This document shows positions 39,273 through 52,508 of a stretch of 64,000 bases of DNA, one piece after another. The notes under the pieces were generated by a model. It was not told the origin of the DNA, did not search any database, and saw nothing but the letters and a program-made list of their open reading frames with translations. This DNA comes from Epiperipatus broadwayi (Eukaryota; Onychophora; Udeonychophora; Euonychophora; Peripatidae): the NCBI GenBank assembly GCA_028023455.1, contig JAQFVV010012396.1:23000750-23064749 (forward strand), read 5' to 3'. Made by a program: the position numbers and the translations under genes. Each line of letters opens with the position of its first letter. Position 1 is the stretch's first letter.

Positions 39273-40164
39273 GACATTCAGGTTGAAGACATGCAATTGA
39301 CAAACAACAAATGTAAAGCTTATTTATTTAAAAACATATGTCCAACATTTTATCAAAATATCAAGGAAACATCTTGTAAATTTAATAAAGTTTTCTGTAG
39401 CAATATATTGAAATGCAATCCAAATTCATGCTATTTTGATAGAAACTTGGACTATTGACTAACTTATTTCTTTCATCTATTAAATGTTCGATCTAAAATA
39501 ATTTATTGGAATAATTTTTTTATAACCCTGATGGAACTATTTAATGTTGAAATGCATTTATTTGAAGGATGGATTCTCTACCAATAAAAAAAATTATTGA
39601 GAAATAATACTCTGCCTAGGTTTAGAAAAAAATTGTCCAACATATAATGATATATTATTGGAATAAATATTACTATCACATCCAGTTGATACTCTTAAAG
39701 TGTCTTTCTGTCATCCACACATTCATTCCACTGCTGTTAAAAGACAAGTTATTTGACAGTGAATATATAATTCAAGGTATAATTCCACCAATAAAATACT
39801 TCAAATCTAAATGATCTTTCTGTATCCTTGACCAAGAATCATGTACAATAACTGAAGGAATAGAGCATAAAATGTAATTTTCTTACAAGATTCCAAATAA
39901 ATTTCAATGCTGCATGCATATATGCTTTACTACTCTGTATTACACTTGATAAAATTAACATTGGGGAAAAAAATAAACCAATTGATAAAAAAATAAAAAA
40001 AATACCTTTATTCTTTAATTTATTAATGCAAGATTATATTAAATCAAAATAGTTCATCAGAATAAAAATAATTAATTAATAAAATATTTTCAATAATTTG
40101 ACTTTTTTTCACTAAAAAGACAAAAACATAGAAGCCCTCATTTATTCAATGTAAAAAAGTGATT

Positions 40165-40330
40165 GGGAGGGGGGTGAACAATGTACTATTTGAAATAATA
40201 CATTTTTTTCTTGAAACATATGTATTTAATATATTTTCTTAACACTGAGTATTGAAAATGAAACTTATTTTTCTATACAAAAATGAAAAAAAAAAGAGGG
40301 GGGGGGGAGAAAAGAATATAGGGGGGGGGG
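40165..40330 (+). repeat. Cluster of poly-G runs
   Basis: Three G tracts lie within 166 bases of AT-rich DNA: gggagggggg (40165-40174), G10 (40298-40307) and G10 (40321-40330), with poly-A between. Four or more guanine triplets on one strand could form a G-quadruplex. An 83-codon frame (40252-40503) across them is chance. Confidence 0.85.
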
Positions 40331-41694
40331 TATATAATATATTTGAAAACATGAAAGTAATATTTTTTTTTTTGGAAACCAAACATGTAATCCATATAAT
40401 TTCAAAATACACAATGATTTTAAAAACAATGCATTCAAAAGCAAAAAAAATGAATTTATGTTATTCTGTGGAAAATGTTATATACACAAAGTGTTGTATG
40501 TAATGAACAGTTTTGCAACTTTTTTCATCTAACATAAATAATTTCCCCTGTTTTACAGACTTAAAATGGTTTATATGCTTAATGGCAGTCAAAACCACTT
40601 GTGATTTATTAAATACATATTTTTTCCAAATCTAATTAATTTAACAAATTTCTGGATTTGTATTTATCATCACTAATTACTATAGAAACAAATATCTTAT
40701 TTGTATAATTTCTTATGGAATTCACATAATTGCACTCAATTTATAATTTTTTTATTTTTTTAACTTATTAATATATAATTTAGTAATTTATAGATTTTTT
40801 AGCACAATTACAATGAATTCTCTTTGCTATTGTTTAACTTAATCTTTTTCTAAAGATTTACTTTCTAAGTAAATTATATTGTGTTGATGTTTACAAATAT
40901 AATGTGTCTTCTAATAATATTTATAATGGAAATATATTAATTACATGTTTGTTTTCTAAATAAATATTAATATTTTATATATTAATATTAATTTACATTT
41001 GTAGCCACAAATTCTGCAGATATTTATTTTTCTATCAATTATTTTTTTTTTTGCTCATTGATAAAAAAACGATGCAACAACCATTATGTGGAGAGAGAAT
41101 GTAAGAGCTTATATATAAGTGGTATCCAAATTTCTTTATCTCAATCCAATGATAAATAGCAGTTGGTAGTTATTTATTTTTCAAATTATTAGTCATCAGT
41201 GTATTCATGGTTACCCTTGATCATTATTACACTTATATGTTACACAAATACAAACTATGAATCACATAGCTAAAGACAGTCAAAGTTATAATGCTGTGGT
41301 AGAATGAAGATGATGATGATGATAATAACAACAAATAAAAATACAGATAATGTTGTCTTTGACTGCGTACTATTCATATAGAGGACTGTAACAACAAAAT
41401 CAAGATTCAAATGCTGGAAAGCAGACTAAACCCCAACACCACAATAGATATACAAATTGATGTTTGCCATTGAACAATGATAACACAATATTTTTGAGAA
41501 CTCAGATTACAGGAAGAAATGATCACAAATGTAATGTATACATATGTATTTGCACCCCCCTTGAAGGCATTTGCATAAAACATATCCAAAGAGAAATTAG
41601 TAAATTAATAAACTAACTACCCTGCTTACATCCAAATTCATAATTCTAAAAAAACACACTCAAACTTGCTTCATTCATTAGCAATGTAAACACA

Positions 41695-41717
41695 CATATA
41701 TATATATATATATATAT
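41695..41717. repeat. (TA)n, 23 bp
   Basis: Short TA run after 'cacacata'. Confidence 0.9.
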
Positions 41718-41786
41718 GGAGTGGCTTATAGCAAATATAACCTTATGGTCATCAATAAAGTTCTTTGAAACAATACTAATATTACA

Positions 41787-41841
41787 AATAATAATAATAA
41801 TGATAATAATAACAACAACAATTATAATAATAATAATAATA

Positions 41842-41873
<32 letters not shown>
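41787..41873 (+). repeat. Compound (AAT)n/(ATG)n microsatellite
   Basis: Imperfect ATA/AAT units to about 41841 pass into a clean run of ATG/GAT units (41842-41873). The overlapping frame reads as Ile and Met runs and is not a gene. Confidence 0.95.
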
Positions 41874-42194
41874 AAAAACTACTAATGTATCTATCTCTTG
41901 GTTGGAAACCTTACAATGTACTTTACTATGATTGTTAATAATTAACTGTCTAAAAATATAAATACTAAATTAAAAAAAAAAAATCAAAATATTGATAAAG
42001 ATTATTATAAAGTGAATAAGAAAAATAAAATGTAATAAAACAAAATATAGTATATGTAAAAATTGTATTTATCATCAGCATAAATACACAATGTTAGACC
42101 AATTAAAAATCATAAGCAAATATCATTTAGTAAGGAAGCTTTTCAATAAAAAAAAAGGATATACTAGAAAATGGGTATGTGCTCACTAATTTTT

Positions 42195-42378
42195 TAAAAT
42201 TGTGTATATATTTTTCAAAACCTTGAAAAACTTAATATTTGCTACATTTCCAAAAAAAATGTTTATACAGTCATTGTTTAATTAATTTTCTAAGATTGTT
42301 TATATATTTTTCAAAACCTTGAAAAACTTAATATTTGCTACATTTCCAAAAAAATGTTTATACAGTCATTGTTTAATT
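42195..42378 (+). repeat. 96-bp tandem duplication
   Basis: The block 'ttttcaaaaccttgaaaaac' and onward to 'cagtcattgtttaatt' occurs twice, at about 42212 and 42308 (96-bp offset), with nearly identical copies differing mainly in A-run length. A recent duplication. Confidence 0.92.
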
Positions 42379-43525
42379 TACAAACATTTTCAGAAAATAA
42401 AAATTCCTTGTGCTTAAAATTACTATGTAACAAAAAATTACACTCTAGATTTAACCCTCTTGTATTCTAATAGATTTCTTTGCTCTCACTAGATTTAAGC
42501 TTTCAACTTTCATTTTGATATTAAACCATTATTATTTATCAGAATATAATAAATTTGACCTCATTTGATAAATATTTTTGTTTAGAAATTAAATAAAATT
42601 TAAAAAATTACATTTGATTTCCGGAATTGTTTTATAAATTATATTTATTCAAAACAAAACACTATCATGTCATCAAATTTCTGGTAAAGCTGATTCAATT
42701 TATAAAATGAATGCAATATTTTTTATTTCAGATTTGATTTTAAAATCTGAACATTTTTTTGATAACTATAACTATCAATTTATGATTTAAAAGTTTAATT
42801 TTTTTTCATAATTTTTATGATATCACTGAATATTATAATCAATCTGGTGTGTGATGTCATTTCTAGACCATTATATTTGCAGTGACTGTAATCTCTATAG
42901 TAAAATTATTCAGAATAAAATATTCTTTTAAATTTAGGAATACAACATTTTTGTAAAAAATAAATATGTAATAATATTTATTTTTGCTTTTTAATAATTA
43001 TTACACAATTACAATAAAATATAATCAGAAACTTAACAAAAAATTCAAGTTTTTAGACCATCATAATATTTTCTCAGTGATTGCAATATGTCTGTGAGAT
43101 ACACTTGACAAAGTTTGTAAACATTAGGTAAACAATGTCTACTTGTCAAAAAAAGTTTCAGTTTCTTTAGGATACTGATTATTAATTGTCCCTGCCATCT
43201 TTTGACTTTTTTTGCAACTAAAATATTAGAATATATCTACTCATTAATTTTAAAGCCATACAAAAAAAATTTGCAAAATTTTCATCGGGGTACAAATGAA
43301 TATTTTACTTTTAGAAATCTCAGACAAAGTTCTATCATCTCAAAATATAATATAGTTAATATAGAGAACAAAGAACTGCAGTTTGCATTTATTGGTATAA
43401 GAACTCAAAGTATAGCAAATTTTTCAATTTGCTGACATATTTTATTAAACTTATCCACTGATATGTTATATATTGTAATATAATATTTTTAATGGATGTT
43501 TTACATGAAAATATTTAATGTAAAT

Positions 43526-43920
43526 AACAGTATGCTTTGTACTCTATATTATATTTAGAGTGGCATTCTGCTGTTAATAAGTGATTTCTAATTAAGTAAT
43601 GATAAACAGATAACTCCACACATTATAAACATCCCTTAAGAATATATTAAAATATATAACCTACCAGTGGAGAAATCTAGTATTATAAGTAAGAAAATTA
43701 AAAACTTTGCTATACTTAAATTTCAAACACCAATAAAAGTAAGCTGCAGTACTCTGTTTTCTATATTAGATCTAGAATGGAATTCAAAACAAGATCCTTC
43801 TTTGGAATGCAATCAATCTGACACTTTTACTTTAAGACTTAGCCTGAGACAATTGGCTTTCATTAACTACTATTCTGAACAATGAGCTTTCTAATTAAGT
43901 ATATATGAATGGATAACTCT
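43526..43920 (+). repeat. Diverged direct repeat pair
   Basis: 43526-43617 and 43745-43920 share tactct...ctatatta, tttagagtgg or tctagaatgg, 'tttctaattaagta' and 'gataactc'. The second copy contains about 85 extra bases (43787-43870) that are of more mixed composition. A 72-codon frame (43667-43885) crosses them but has no recognisable content. Confidence 0.45.
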
Positions 43921-44580
43921 AAATATTAGACAAGTGTTTGTTACCTTACAAGCAGTTGTCTTGGACTTGCAGGATGACTTTCCAGCTGATGCTTTGACAC
44001 ATAAAAAAACTCTGAATATTATATATTTAAATACATATAAGAATAAAAACTTTATTTTTAATTTTCATTGAATTGTACACACAGTCTTTCAAATTAACTG
44101 TCAATTTAAAATCAACTGCACAGCATTATAATATAATAAACTATTAAAGCTATAATATAATCAAAGGATTTGTCCATTTGATTGTGACTAATGTACCTAA
44201 TTGAGTACATAGTGCTACAACAAATTTATATAAGTATAATTAAAATGGAAGTATGACAAACTGTTTCTTTCATACTTATATATTTACTGTCCTGTTCCAT
44301 ATATCTAAATCTCTGAGTCACAGTCAAAAAAGGTAATATGTTAAATATATTATAGGACTTTTTCAATCTGTACATTGCTCATTGCTGCTTTGAAAGACTG
44401 TAGCTGCAGAGTTTAACTATAATTTAAAATGAAATGCTCATTTATTATTATAGTTCATATATATATATATATACTTTCGACTTTTCATTTGTATTTGTAT
44501 TAAATTAGCAAAATGTTTTTAATTTCTGCAACTAAAATGAATTAATTATTTTGTGTAAATTAGTCACTTTTTAGGCCCAG

Positions 44581-44641
44581 CTGAGTGCTCTTTTGGTATG
44601 AGAGCTATAATTCTGGTGTACCATACCAAAGGTACACTCAG
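44581..44641. ncRNA. 61-nt hairpin of pre-miRNA size
   Basis: Arms 44581-44601 and 44621-44641 pair over 21 positions with about 4 mismatches ('ctgagtgctcttttggtatg' against 'cataccaaaggtacactcag') around a 19-nt loop. The stem is GC-richer than its surroundings. Pairing does not extend far outside, which is short for a typical metazoan miRNA precursor. A small fold-back repeat is equally likely. Confidence 0.25.
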
Positions 44642-44710
44642 GTGTGTTTAAAAAAGAAACAAACTCATATGAAGAAAATAATAACTTTTTAGGTGCAGAT
44701 GTTAAAAATG

Positions 44711-44824
44711 ATTTGCAAATTTATTCTGGATATATATATAAGCTAAAATATTGAAATAATAACAAATTATTTGCAAATTTATTCTGGATATATATATAAG
44801 CTAAAATATTGAAATAATAACAAA
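44711..44824 (+). repeat. 58-bp tandem duplication with TA run
   Basis: 'atttgcaaatttattctgga' starts at 44711 and 44769. The following 36 bases, including a short TA run, are identical in both. Confidence 0.95.
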
Positions 44825-47800
44825 AACTATGGGATAATCCCAAAGGGGTTACTAAATGTTATATGCTACAATAAAAAAAAAACTACAAGGATAATACTAG
44901 CACATAATAAACATTGTAAATATAATATACAACATTTAGCAAATTTTAAGTGTAGGAAAATTGTCAACTCACTCTCACACATTACAGGGAAGGTCTTAAT
45001 ATTGGAAGCATATATCAGCTAAAAAGTTAGGTTATATTAAATTCTCTTCTCTCTAAAGACCTCTTTTTACTACGGCATTTTAAATAACTATTGTCAGAAT
45101 CTCTTTGCCATGATCAGATGCACATTTTATCTTTTTTGATAAATAACAATATGATTTTCACATTTTTGTCATGTTACCTCTTAAAATTAATTTTTTTTTG
45201 GCAAACAATTTCTTTAATAGTTATTTTTGTAAATTAAAATTTCAAGGTTTTGCAATTAACATTCTATAATACTAAAAAAATACTTTTTTTTTTATTTAAG
45301 GATTATTAGGCAATGAATGATATCTAGATAGTAATATGGAAAAACATACTTTTATTTATAAGATAATCTCTATCCATCTTACAATAACAATAAATTTTAA
45401 AGAAAATATTTTACTTAAAATAAATACATGAAAAACTCTTAATTTGGAATAAAAGAATATGCCAGAATAGCATTTAGCTATGATGATCGGATAAGGAATT
45501 TTATGATCACTCAGGATATTATACTAATTACTCTTACTAAATCTTTTTTATGAATTTGAGATAAATAATTTCATTATTTATACTTACGATGTCTAATCAA
45601 AAATAATATTCTGAATAAAATAAAATAATTTTTCACAAAATGAGTTTTTTTTTAAGGAATACAATTGATTAAAGTGATCATTTGATAATTAAAATAGTGA
45701 TTAATTTATTTCTTAGATGTTCTTATAACATCTACATAATTAAATGAAGTAATTATTATATGGAATTTCATATGCTCATGTATTCGTAAGGTTCATTATA
45801 AAAAATTACTCCATAATAGCTTCTATAATATTAAGATATCTGGACAATATATGTAGATGATGATAGAAAGACTGAAACTAAACTTAACAATAAAAGATTT
45901 ATTTTAACAATAAATATGTTGAACTTGAAAAATCTCCAATATCTCAAAATAAATTATTTCAAAATTCTACTGCACAATTCATTACAGAGAACAATTATGA
46001 TTTTTTTTTAAAGTTTATAAATAAAATAAATTAAAGTGACAGATTAGATAATAATGAAAATTGTTATTCTTGACTGATTAATAAAAACCTTCCTTAATTG
46101 TATAACATAATAACAAGAAGTTGTCCATTCTTGCAATACAATCATATAATTATGTTGTACCAAAAATGAATTTATTTAAACTTTAAATATGACTTACCAA
46201 TTCAGTGATAGAACAAACACCAAAGGAAATGTATATCACCAATTGAGACCCAAAAATTACAATTTGAATTTCTAAAATAAATATTCATCAGATGTACATT
46301 CTATAATACTGGTAAATCATAGTTAATAGACATACACATCAAGAGCAACTAACTATTTACATAAAGAATATTAATGAGTGCAACAGAAGAGAAAGATGAT
46401 GTTCCTTAAAATTAAATACAACTTCAATTCCAAAAATCTAAAGTCATGTGATGCACTACGCATGGCTTTATACAAAAAATACATGGGACAAAACATCTGT
46501 AATTTAAAAATAAGGCAATGCAAAATAAGTGATGGCATGAATTCAAAAAATAGCACCTACATTTTAGGTCAATAAATATGATATCATGTAGTCTCTAAAC
46601 ACAAAAACAATGAGAATGAACCATTAAAAATATAATAGGAATCATAATAATTGCCTTAATCAAAATATTTCTTGATTAATATGAAAAACAAAAGATATAA
46701 CTTGTGGAATACATTATAATATTAAGAGTGAGTTTCAGTGTACAATCTGTTTACAAACATATACTAGCAAAATAAATATCCATAAGAGAGAGTCAAAGCT
46801 ATAATATTTGGAAAAATCCAAAATAATGGAAAGATAAATATGTACAATAAATCCATGAGAAAATGTAATGCAAAGTTATCTTAAATAATACTACAATAAT
46901 TAATTGATATGTGAAAGTTACTCACCAAATCTGGCTTAATAAGAGCATGATCTAGAAGAAGTAATGAGAATATTCACCATTTTCAATCTATTCAGCATTA
47001 ACATAAATATTCAAATAAATAAATAACATATGATAAAGAACCAAGGTAAATATTCTGTGAACCTCTAGATAATTCAACTTACAAATAATATGTAAAATTA
47101 TATCAGACAAAATGCATAAAATAAATATATAATAAATTACAATAGTATACCATTGTAATTCAAAATTGTACTTAGTTTATGAAAATAAATAAATAGAAGT
47201 TCCTTCCTCCTGGATGTGCTACCTTTCTACATGAGTCAGTCTCTATAATTACCATTCTGCAAATGAAAAATTTCTCATACTTGTTAAAACGTAGCAATTT
47301 TCATTATTTGTACAGCATTCAAATATTACCAATAAGTAATCATTTTCCTTATTAACATGAGCACAAATTACATTAATGGCTAATTAAATTTCTCAAAGAA
47401 TATTTTTAAATAAAACACCAGTAATAATGATGCACCTATAATATTTAATATAAATTAATAGCTTTTTAAAATTTATTTTTGAAATTCATGTTGAAAATAA
47501 AACATGAAGAACATTTATTCTTTTGACAAAGTAAAATTTTATTTCAGAGCCAATTTAGAAACTAGTAATAATAATAATAAGATATAGTAGAACAGATTTA
47601 TAGTAAAATAGTTAAGCACATGATGAAAATAAATAAAAATTAATAATGTATGAGCATTTGTATTTTCTTCATATAGGATATGACTTGAAGTCATTTAGTA
47701 CAAGCAAAATTTTTAGAGTAATAGTAATAATTTCACACACATATTTCATTAATATTTTACAATATTATTTTTAAAAGTACATAATCATGTAATAAACTTT

Positions 47801-49586
47801 TAAAACAAAAGCTTAAGACAAAAATCCTTCCTGTTTCTAGTCTGAAATAGATATAAGATGAAATTTTGCAAGTGAGTAATTTCCATCCACTCCCATATTA
47901 ATGATAAACATAAGAAATGTCATTTCAAAATTCAGGTAAGAAATTTATAAAATTCCATTATCACTAAGCAGGAGTTTCCATCTAAAATTTAATACTCTAT
48001 TTATGCTAAAGATGGCCAATTTTAAAACAAAAGCATTTTTTAAAATGTATCTTTATGAAGAACATGTAAATACTTTAAACAATTTTCTTAATCTCAACAT
48101 ATAATATTTTGAGCAAAAGCATTTTTACATAATTAAGAATTAGTTTTAAATACCAACAATAGTATAAGGTTTTTAATAGCTTTAATATTCTGGTATACAC
48201 AACATTAAACTGATAATAATGTCCACCATTAATGAGAAAGTAAGAACCAATAAAAGTTTTTATGTAATAATGATAAATAATGAAGGATTTATTTGAAGTA
48301 TACAATTTACATAGAAATAATTTAACAGATATTGTTAAATATTTACTTCAATTTTTCACTATATTTTTGGCTATGTAGACTTTAAACTTGCTTTAATAAT
48401 TTCAGCTTAAAATTTCTGGACCTGGATAAAATTAGTTAGCATTATATGTTTAACTTTAAATAAATAAAAAAATATTATAAACAAATAAACTGAATAAAAT
48501 TAATTATTATTATTCAAATAATATTTCCCCAGTAAAACTACCCATCAAGTAGAAAGTATTAAAGTGTGCATGTGTATTTAAGTCTTTCTCTATTTATATT
48601 GTTGACATGTGACTGATTTTGTTAAATGAAATTGAGACTTAGATCAACTCGTTCCTTGACCATAATTCATTAAAGTTTAAAAATTAACTTTGTGGGAGAC
48701 ATAGCTAAAATAAACTTATTTACATAATGGTCTAGACTTTAACTAAAATGTTGCTCTGTAATACAATTATTTATAAAATTAAAAATTACTACAATGAAAA
48801 TAAAATAAAATGTAAAATAAATTACATAATTTAAAATAAAACAGTAATTTACATTATTCTTTTAAAAAATCTTATACAATAATTATTGTGAAGTCCCTGG
48901 AATATTTTTTTAAATAAGTCTTTTTAAAATAAATATTTAATAATAACTTTTAATATCACAACCAGAAAGTTAAAATAAAATTAATAATCCAGCATACTCA
49001 CACACATTCATGAATGCTTTCTTTACTTGAACTAAGAGTTTTTACTAATAAATTAATTCTTTACCTTATTTAATTAACTAACTTAAAATTTACTTAACCA
49101 AACCAATGTTTGCTACAATTAGCATTAAAAAAAATATATCTTTTATTAGCAAACAATTTTTCTTATGCGAAAGTAATTTAATAATTTAAAATAAGCATTA
49201 AAAATTTAAATTTAGCTTTAAATCTAACTCTAACATTGATTTTTGCACATTAAAATCCATATTAAAGTAGTTTTAATTCTTAATAAGGTCTAATATTTAT
49301 TCATTAATATTCAGAGTAAATATTTTTCTAAACTAAGCAATTTAAAATTATCTACAACGACATATGGATTTAAAGCATTACAACAAGATATTAAAATAAT
49401 TTTTAAGATAATTAAAACTTATAATTGTTTTTTTAAAAAATGACTCATAGGATGTATTACATTTTAAATATGAAATCCAAACAAATTGGGTTATTATTGA
49501 AATGAATTAATTTTTTAAATACTAAACAATTAGATAGCTGGGGATTTAGCTTTTCTGATAAAGCAAAAGATTACAATATATATATT
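44825..49586. other. AT-rich noncoding DNA
   Basis: Almost 5 kb without a supported feature. Overlapping opposite-strand frames at 46371-46575 and a minus frame at 48305-48075 have no motifs. Confidence 0.55.
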
Positions 49587-50602
49587 AAACAGTTTAAATA
49601 GGCTTTAGCCCGTACTCAATGTATTTTAAAATTCGCAATAATCAAGCTAATTTTGCCGATAGAGGGAACCTTCCAAACTACGACATAAGATAGTGACTTT
49701 TATAAAGATAGCAGCAGTCTTATCTTTAACCTAAATGTCCACTTATATAGAAAAATCTGAAGTGCCTTGATTTGCAAGCATGAAGTAGTTGTTTTCTCAC
49801 TGTTTAAGTTCAATATTTTCTTTACAAATTAACTTGTGTGAAATATTGCGATTTACAGCAAGTAAATATTATGATCTTAATGTTGGAAATTCTATAATCT
49901 ATTTAAGAGTAGTAATTATTTTATTGAGTGCACAGAGAGCATATGTAAATAGTTTAAACAGGCTTTGACCTGTACTCAATGCACTTTAAAATTCACAATA
50001 ATCAAGCATATTTTGCTGATTTGTCTATATAAGTGGACATTTAGGTTAAAGATAAGACTGCCGCTCTTCTTGTGTTGTAGTTTGGAAGGTTTCCTCTATC
50101 AGCAAAATATGCTTGATTATTGCAAATTTTAAAGTGCATTGAGTAAGGATAAAACTTGTTTAAACTATTTATATATGCTTTCTGGGCACTCAATAAATTA
50201 ATTTCTACTCTTCAATAGTTTATAGAATTTTCAACCTTAAGATCATAATATTAACTCTCTGTAAATTGCAAGATTTCATGTAAGTTAATTTGTAAAGGAA
50301 ATAGTAGACTTAAACAGTGAAGAAAACAACTATTTCATGCTTTCAAATCAAGATGCTTCAGATTCACCTATATAAGTGGACATTTAGGTTAAAGATAAGA
50401 TAGCCACTTTTATCTTTATAAAAGTGACTATCTTGAGTTGTGGTTTGGAAGGTTCCCTCAATCAGCAAAATATGCTTCATTATTGCAAATTTTAAAGTGC
50501 ATTGAGTACAGGCTAAAGCTTGTTTAAACTATTTACATATGCTCTCTGTGTGCTCAATAAATTAAGTACTACTCTTCAATAGTTTATAGAATTTCCAATA
50601 TG
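49587..50602. mobile_element. 1-kb nested palindrome (fold-back element)
   Basis: Four copies of one unit lie symmetrically about an axis near 50060: a full inverted copy (49587-49942), a partial inverted copy (49943-50025), a partial direct copy (about 50085-50245) and a full direct copy (50240-50602). Marker phrases in the direct orientation are 'tataagtggacatttaggtt', 'tttggaaggt', 'gcaaattttaaagtgcattg' and 'caatagtttatagaattt'. The two direct copies are offset by about 360 bp. The full copies have diverged by many substitutions, so this is old. The right arm contains its own small hairpin (50390-50440, cactttta against taaaagtg). No coding frame. Confidence 0.85.
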
Positions 50603-51592
50603 TATTGTAACAGTATGAAATGAGAGTAACAAGTAGAAAAATTAAGTAACTAAATTAAGATATCAAACTATCATTGGATACAAATGAAATAAGATGCAAG
50701 AGAAACTATTTGACATGCTCTACAAATTGAGGTATCAAAGTGATAATAATGCACAATGCCCAAAAGTTAGAGACTCTTCAAAGGAAACTAAACATCTGAA
50801 ATTTATAATGATAAAAAATATTGAGATCAACCAAAAAAAAAAATCAAAGGGACTGTTTATATATTCTAACTTCAAATCCCTAAATCATACCAATATAATT
50901 GAGAATCAATAACAAAAAATGAATGGTAGCTCTTATTAATGTCCTATAAATTATAAAATAAGACATAAAATAACACTAACTAAATAACATAAATATAGAG
51001 TGATTATATGTTCAAACTAAAATTAGTGCTGCAACAATTGGTTGGAGAATCCATAGTGGAATAGGTGTATGAGAGTTATAGCAATCTTCTATAAATAAAG
51101 TGCTCTAAAATCCATGTTGATACAATATTCAAAATTTATTGTTAAATTTACAAAGGTATTCATTTTTAAATAACCCTTAGGCCACTGTGTTAAATTATGT
51201 TATATGCAAAAACATGAAAGATATTAATCTCAGTCGCAAATAGAATGTTTTGCAAAATTTATTAATAGCTTTGATTTCAATGAGCACACATTAAAATGTG
51301 AGATTAACCTTGATTAATTGTCAAGCATCAGCATTATGATAATAATTATAATACTCACTAGTTAGGTCTTACATATCCATGTTTATTTTTTTAATATAAA
51401 TTATGGTGGCTATATCTTATATTTGTTAATGTATATAAAACTCAAAATTTTAATTTAATAAATAACAATAATGTATTTACAAGTAGACAATAACAATAAT
51501 TAAAATTATGAATATATTATAGGAATTAAAATTAAAAACTACAAGAGCCTATGTATGTTTCAACTATCAAATGAAGCTAGACAAAATATTTA
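50603..51592. other. AT-rich noncoding DNA
   Basis: No feature supported; the 72-codon frame at 50694-50912 has no recognisable motif. Confidence 0.5.
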
Positions 51593-51692
51593 TTCTGACA
51601 CCAGAGAAAAATATTCATATATATATATAATTTCAGATGGACTTCTGACACCAGAGAAAAATATTCATATATATATATAATTTCAGATGGAC
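51593..51692 (+). repeat. 50-bp tandem duplication with TA run
   Basis: 'ttctgacaccagagaaaaat' starts at about 51593 and 51643. The copies are identical, including the internal TA run and 'aatttcagatggact'. Confidence 0.95.
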
Positions 51693-52206
51693 TACTTATA
51701 AAATTATGAAATAAATCCTAACTTGTTATAAATTCTTCACTAGACAGATATAAACAAACATAAACAAGTTATTATCTAAAAATCTATTTTAATCACAGAC
51801 TATAAAATTTAAAGGACTGTTATAATTTTCCTATGATTCAGTGCTACTTAAATAATTTCACACAAAAAACATATATGAAAATGAGCTTTTAAAAATATAA
51901 TAGTAATAGCAAATCAGAAATAAACCCAAAATGACCTGTAAGTAATGAGTGATGTTTGTCATCAAAAGTTCTACTGCTTTAAGATTTTATTCACTCAGTT
52001 CCAAAAAAATAGTATAACATATGAAGAGAATTCAATAGTTAGAACCCTATAAACAACAAGAAATGAGTGTAGTATTTGAAGTTTATTCCATTGCATTAAA
52101 CCGTAATGATTTTCTCTAAGGTACTATGGCATATTACTCCTTTTTAATGATTATTATTACATTAGAATATATCATATGTATCCACATGATTTTGGTTTCA
52201 TTGACA

Positions 52207-52268
52207 TATATATATATATATGATAAACAAAAATGCAAGTTAAAAAACTTGCTAACTTAGTTGGTTTC

Positions 52269-52306
<38 letters not shown>
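52207..52306. repeat. Two (TA)n runs, 16 and 36 bp
   Basis: 52207-52222 and 52271-52306, with 'gataaacaaaaatgcaag' between them. 'ttggtttcatt' precedes each run, so this is probably a short tandem duplication carrying the TA run. Confidence 0.85.
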
Positions 52307-52309
<3 letters not shown>

Positions 52310-52467
52310 CTAACTTAAAATTAATAGGTGAAAATACTGAGGGAAATAAACATTTTGATAAGCCTCATATTGTGAATGCTGAACTACTTCAAGATGAATC
52401 TCATTTTTCATCTCACACACAGTCACATTATTATTTGAGATCTAATGATTTTTCTTTCAAAAGTTAA
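52307..52467 (+). pseudogene. Possible retroelement 3' coding fragment
   Basis: From the end of the TA array the frame is open for 53 codons to TAA at 52465-52467, reading TEGNKHFDKPHIVNAELLQD, then ESHFSSHTQSHYYLRSNDFS. Amino-acid composition is balanced, unlike the chance frames around it, and 'HYYLRS' resembles the Y-N-L-R-S type endings of many retroelement polyproteins. The 5' part is replaced by the TA array. A hairpin motif follows directly (52469-52508). I cannot assign a family. Confidence 0.35.
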
Positions 52468-52468
52468 C

Positions 52469-52508
52469 CTTGATAATGGCGGATGCTAGTCCGTCAAAAT
52501 ATCGGTGT
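52469..52508 (+). other. Stem-loop just after the coding fragment
   Basis: 'ttgataatggcggatgctag' runs into tccgtcaaaatatcggtg. GGCGGA pairs with TCCGTC (one G-U pair) around the 6-nt loop TGCTAG. The stem lies between TTGATAAT and AAAA, in places where a hammerhead ribozyme core has CUGANGA and GAAA, so it may be a decayed version. No stems I and III are evident. Confidence 0.3.

Noticed and set aside
43667-43885. 72-codon plus frame in the second copy of a direct repeat
   Set aside because: The equivalent frame is not present in the first copy (43526-43617) and the product resembles nothing known.
46371-46575. Overlapping frames of 61 and 65 codons on opposite strands
   Set aside because: Both are AT-driven chance frames with no motif; mutual overlap adds no support.
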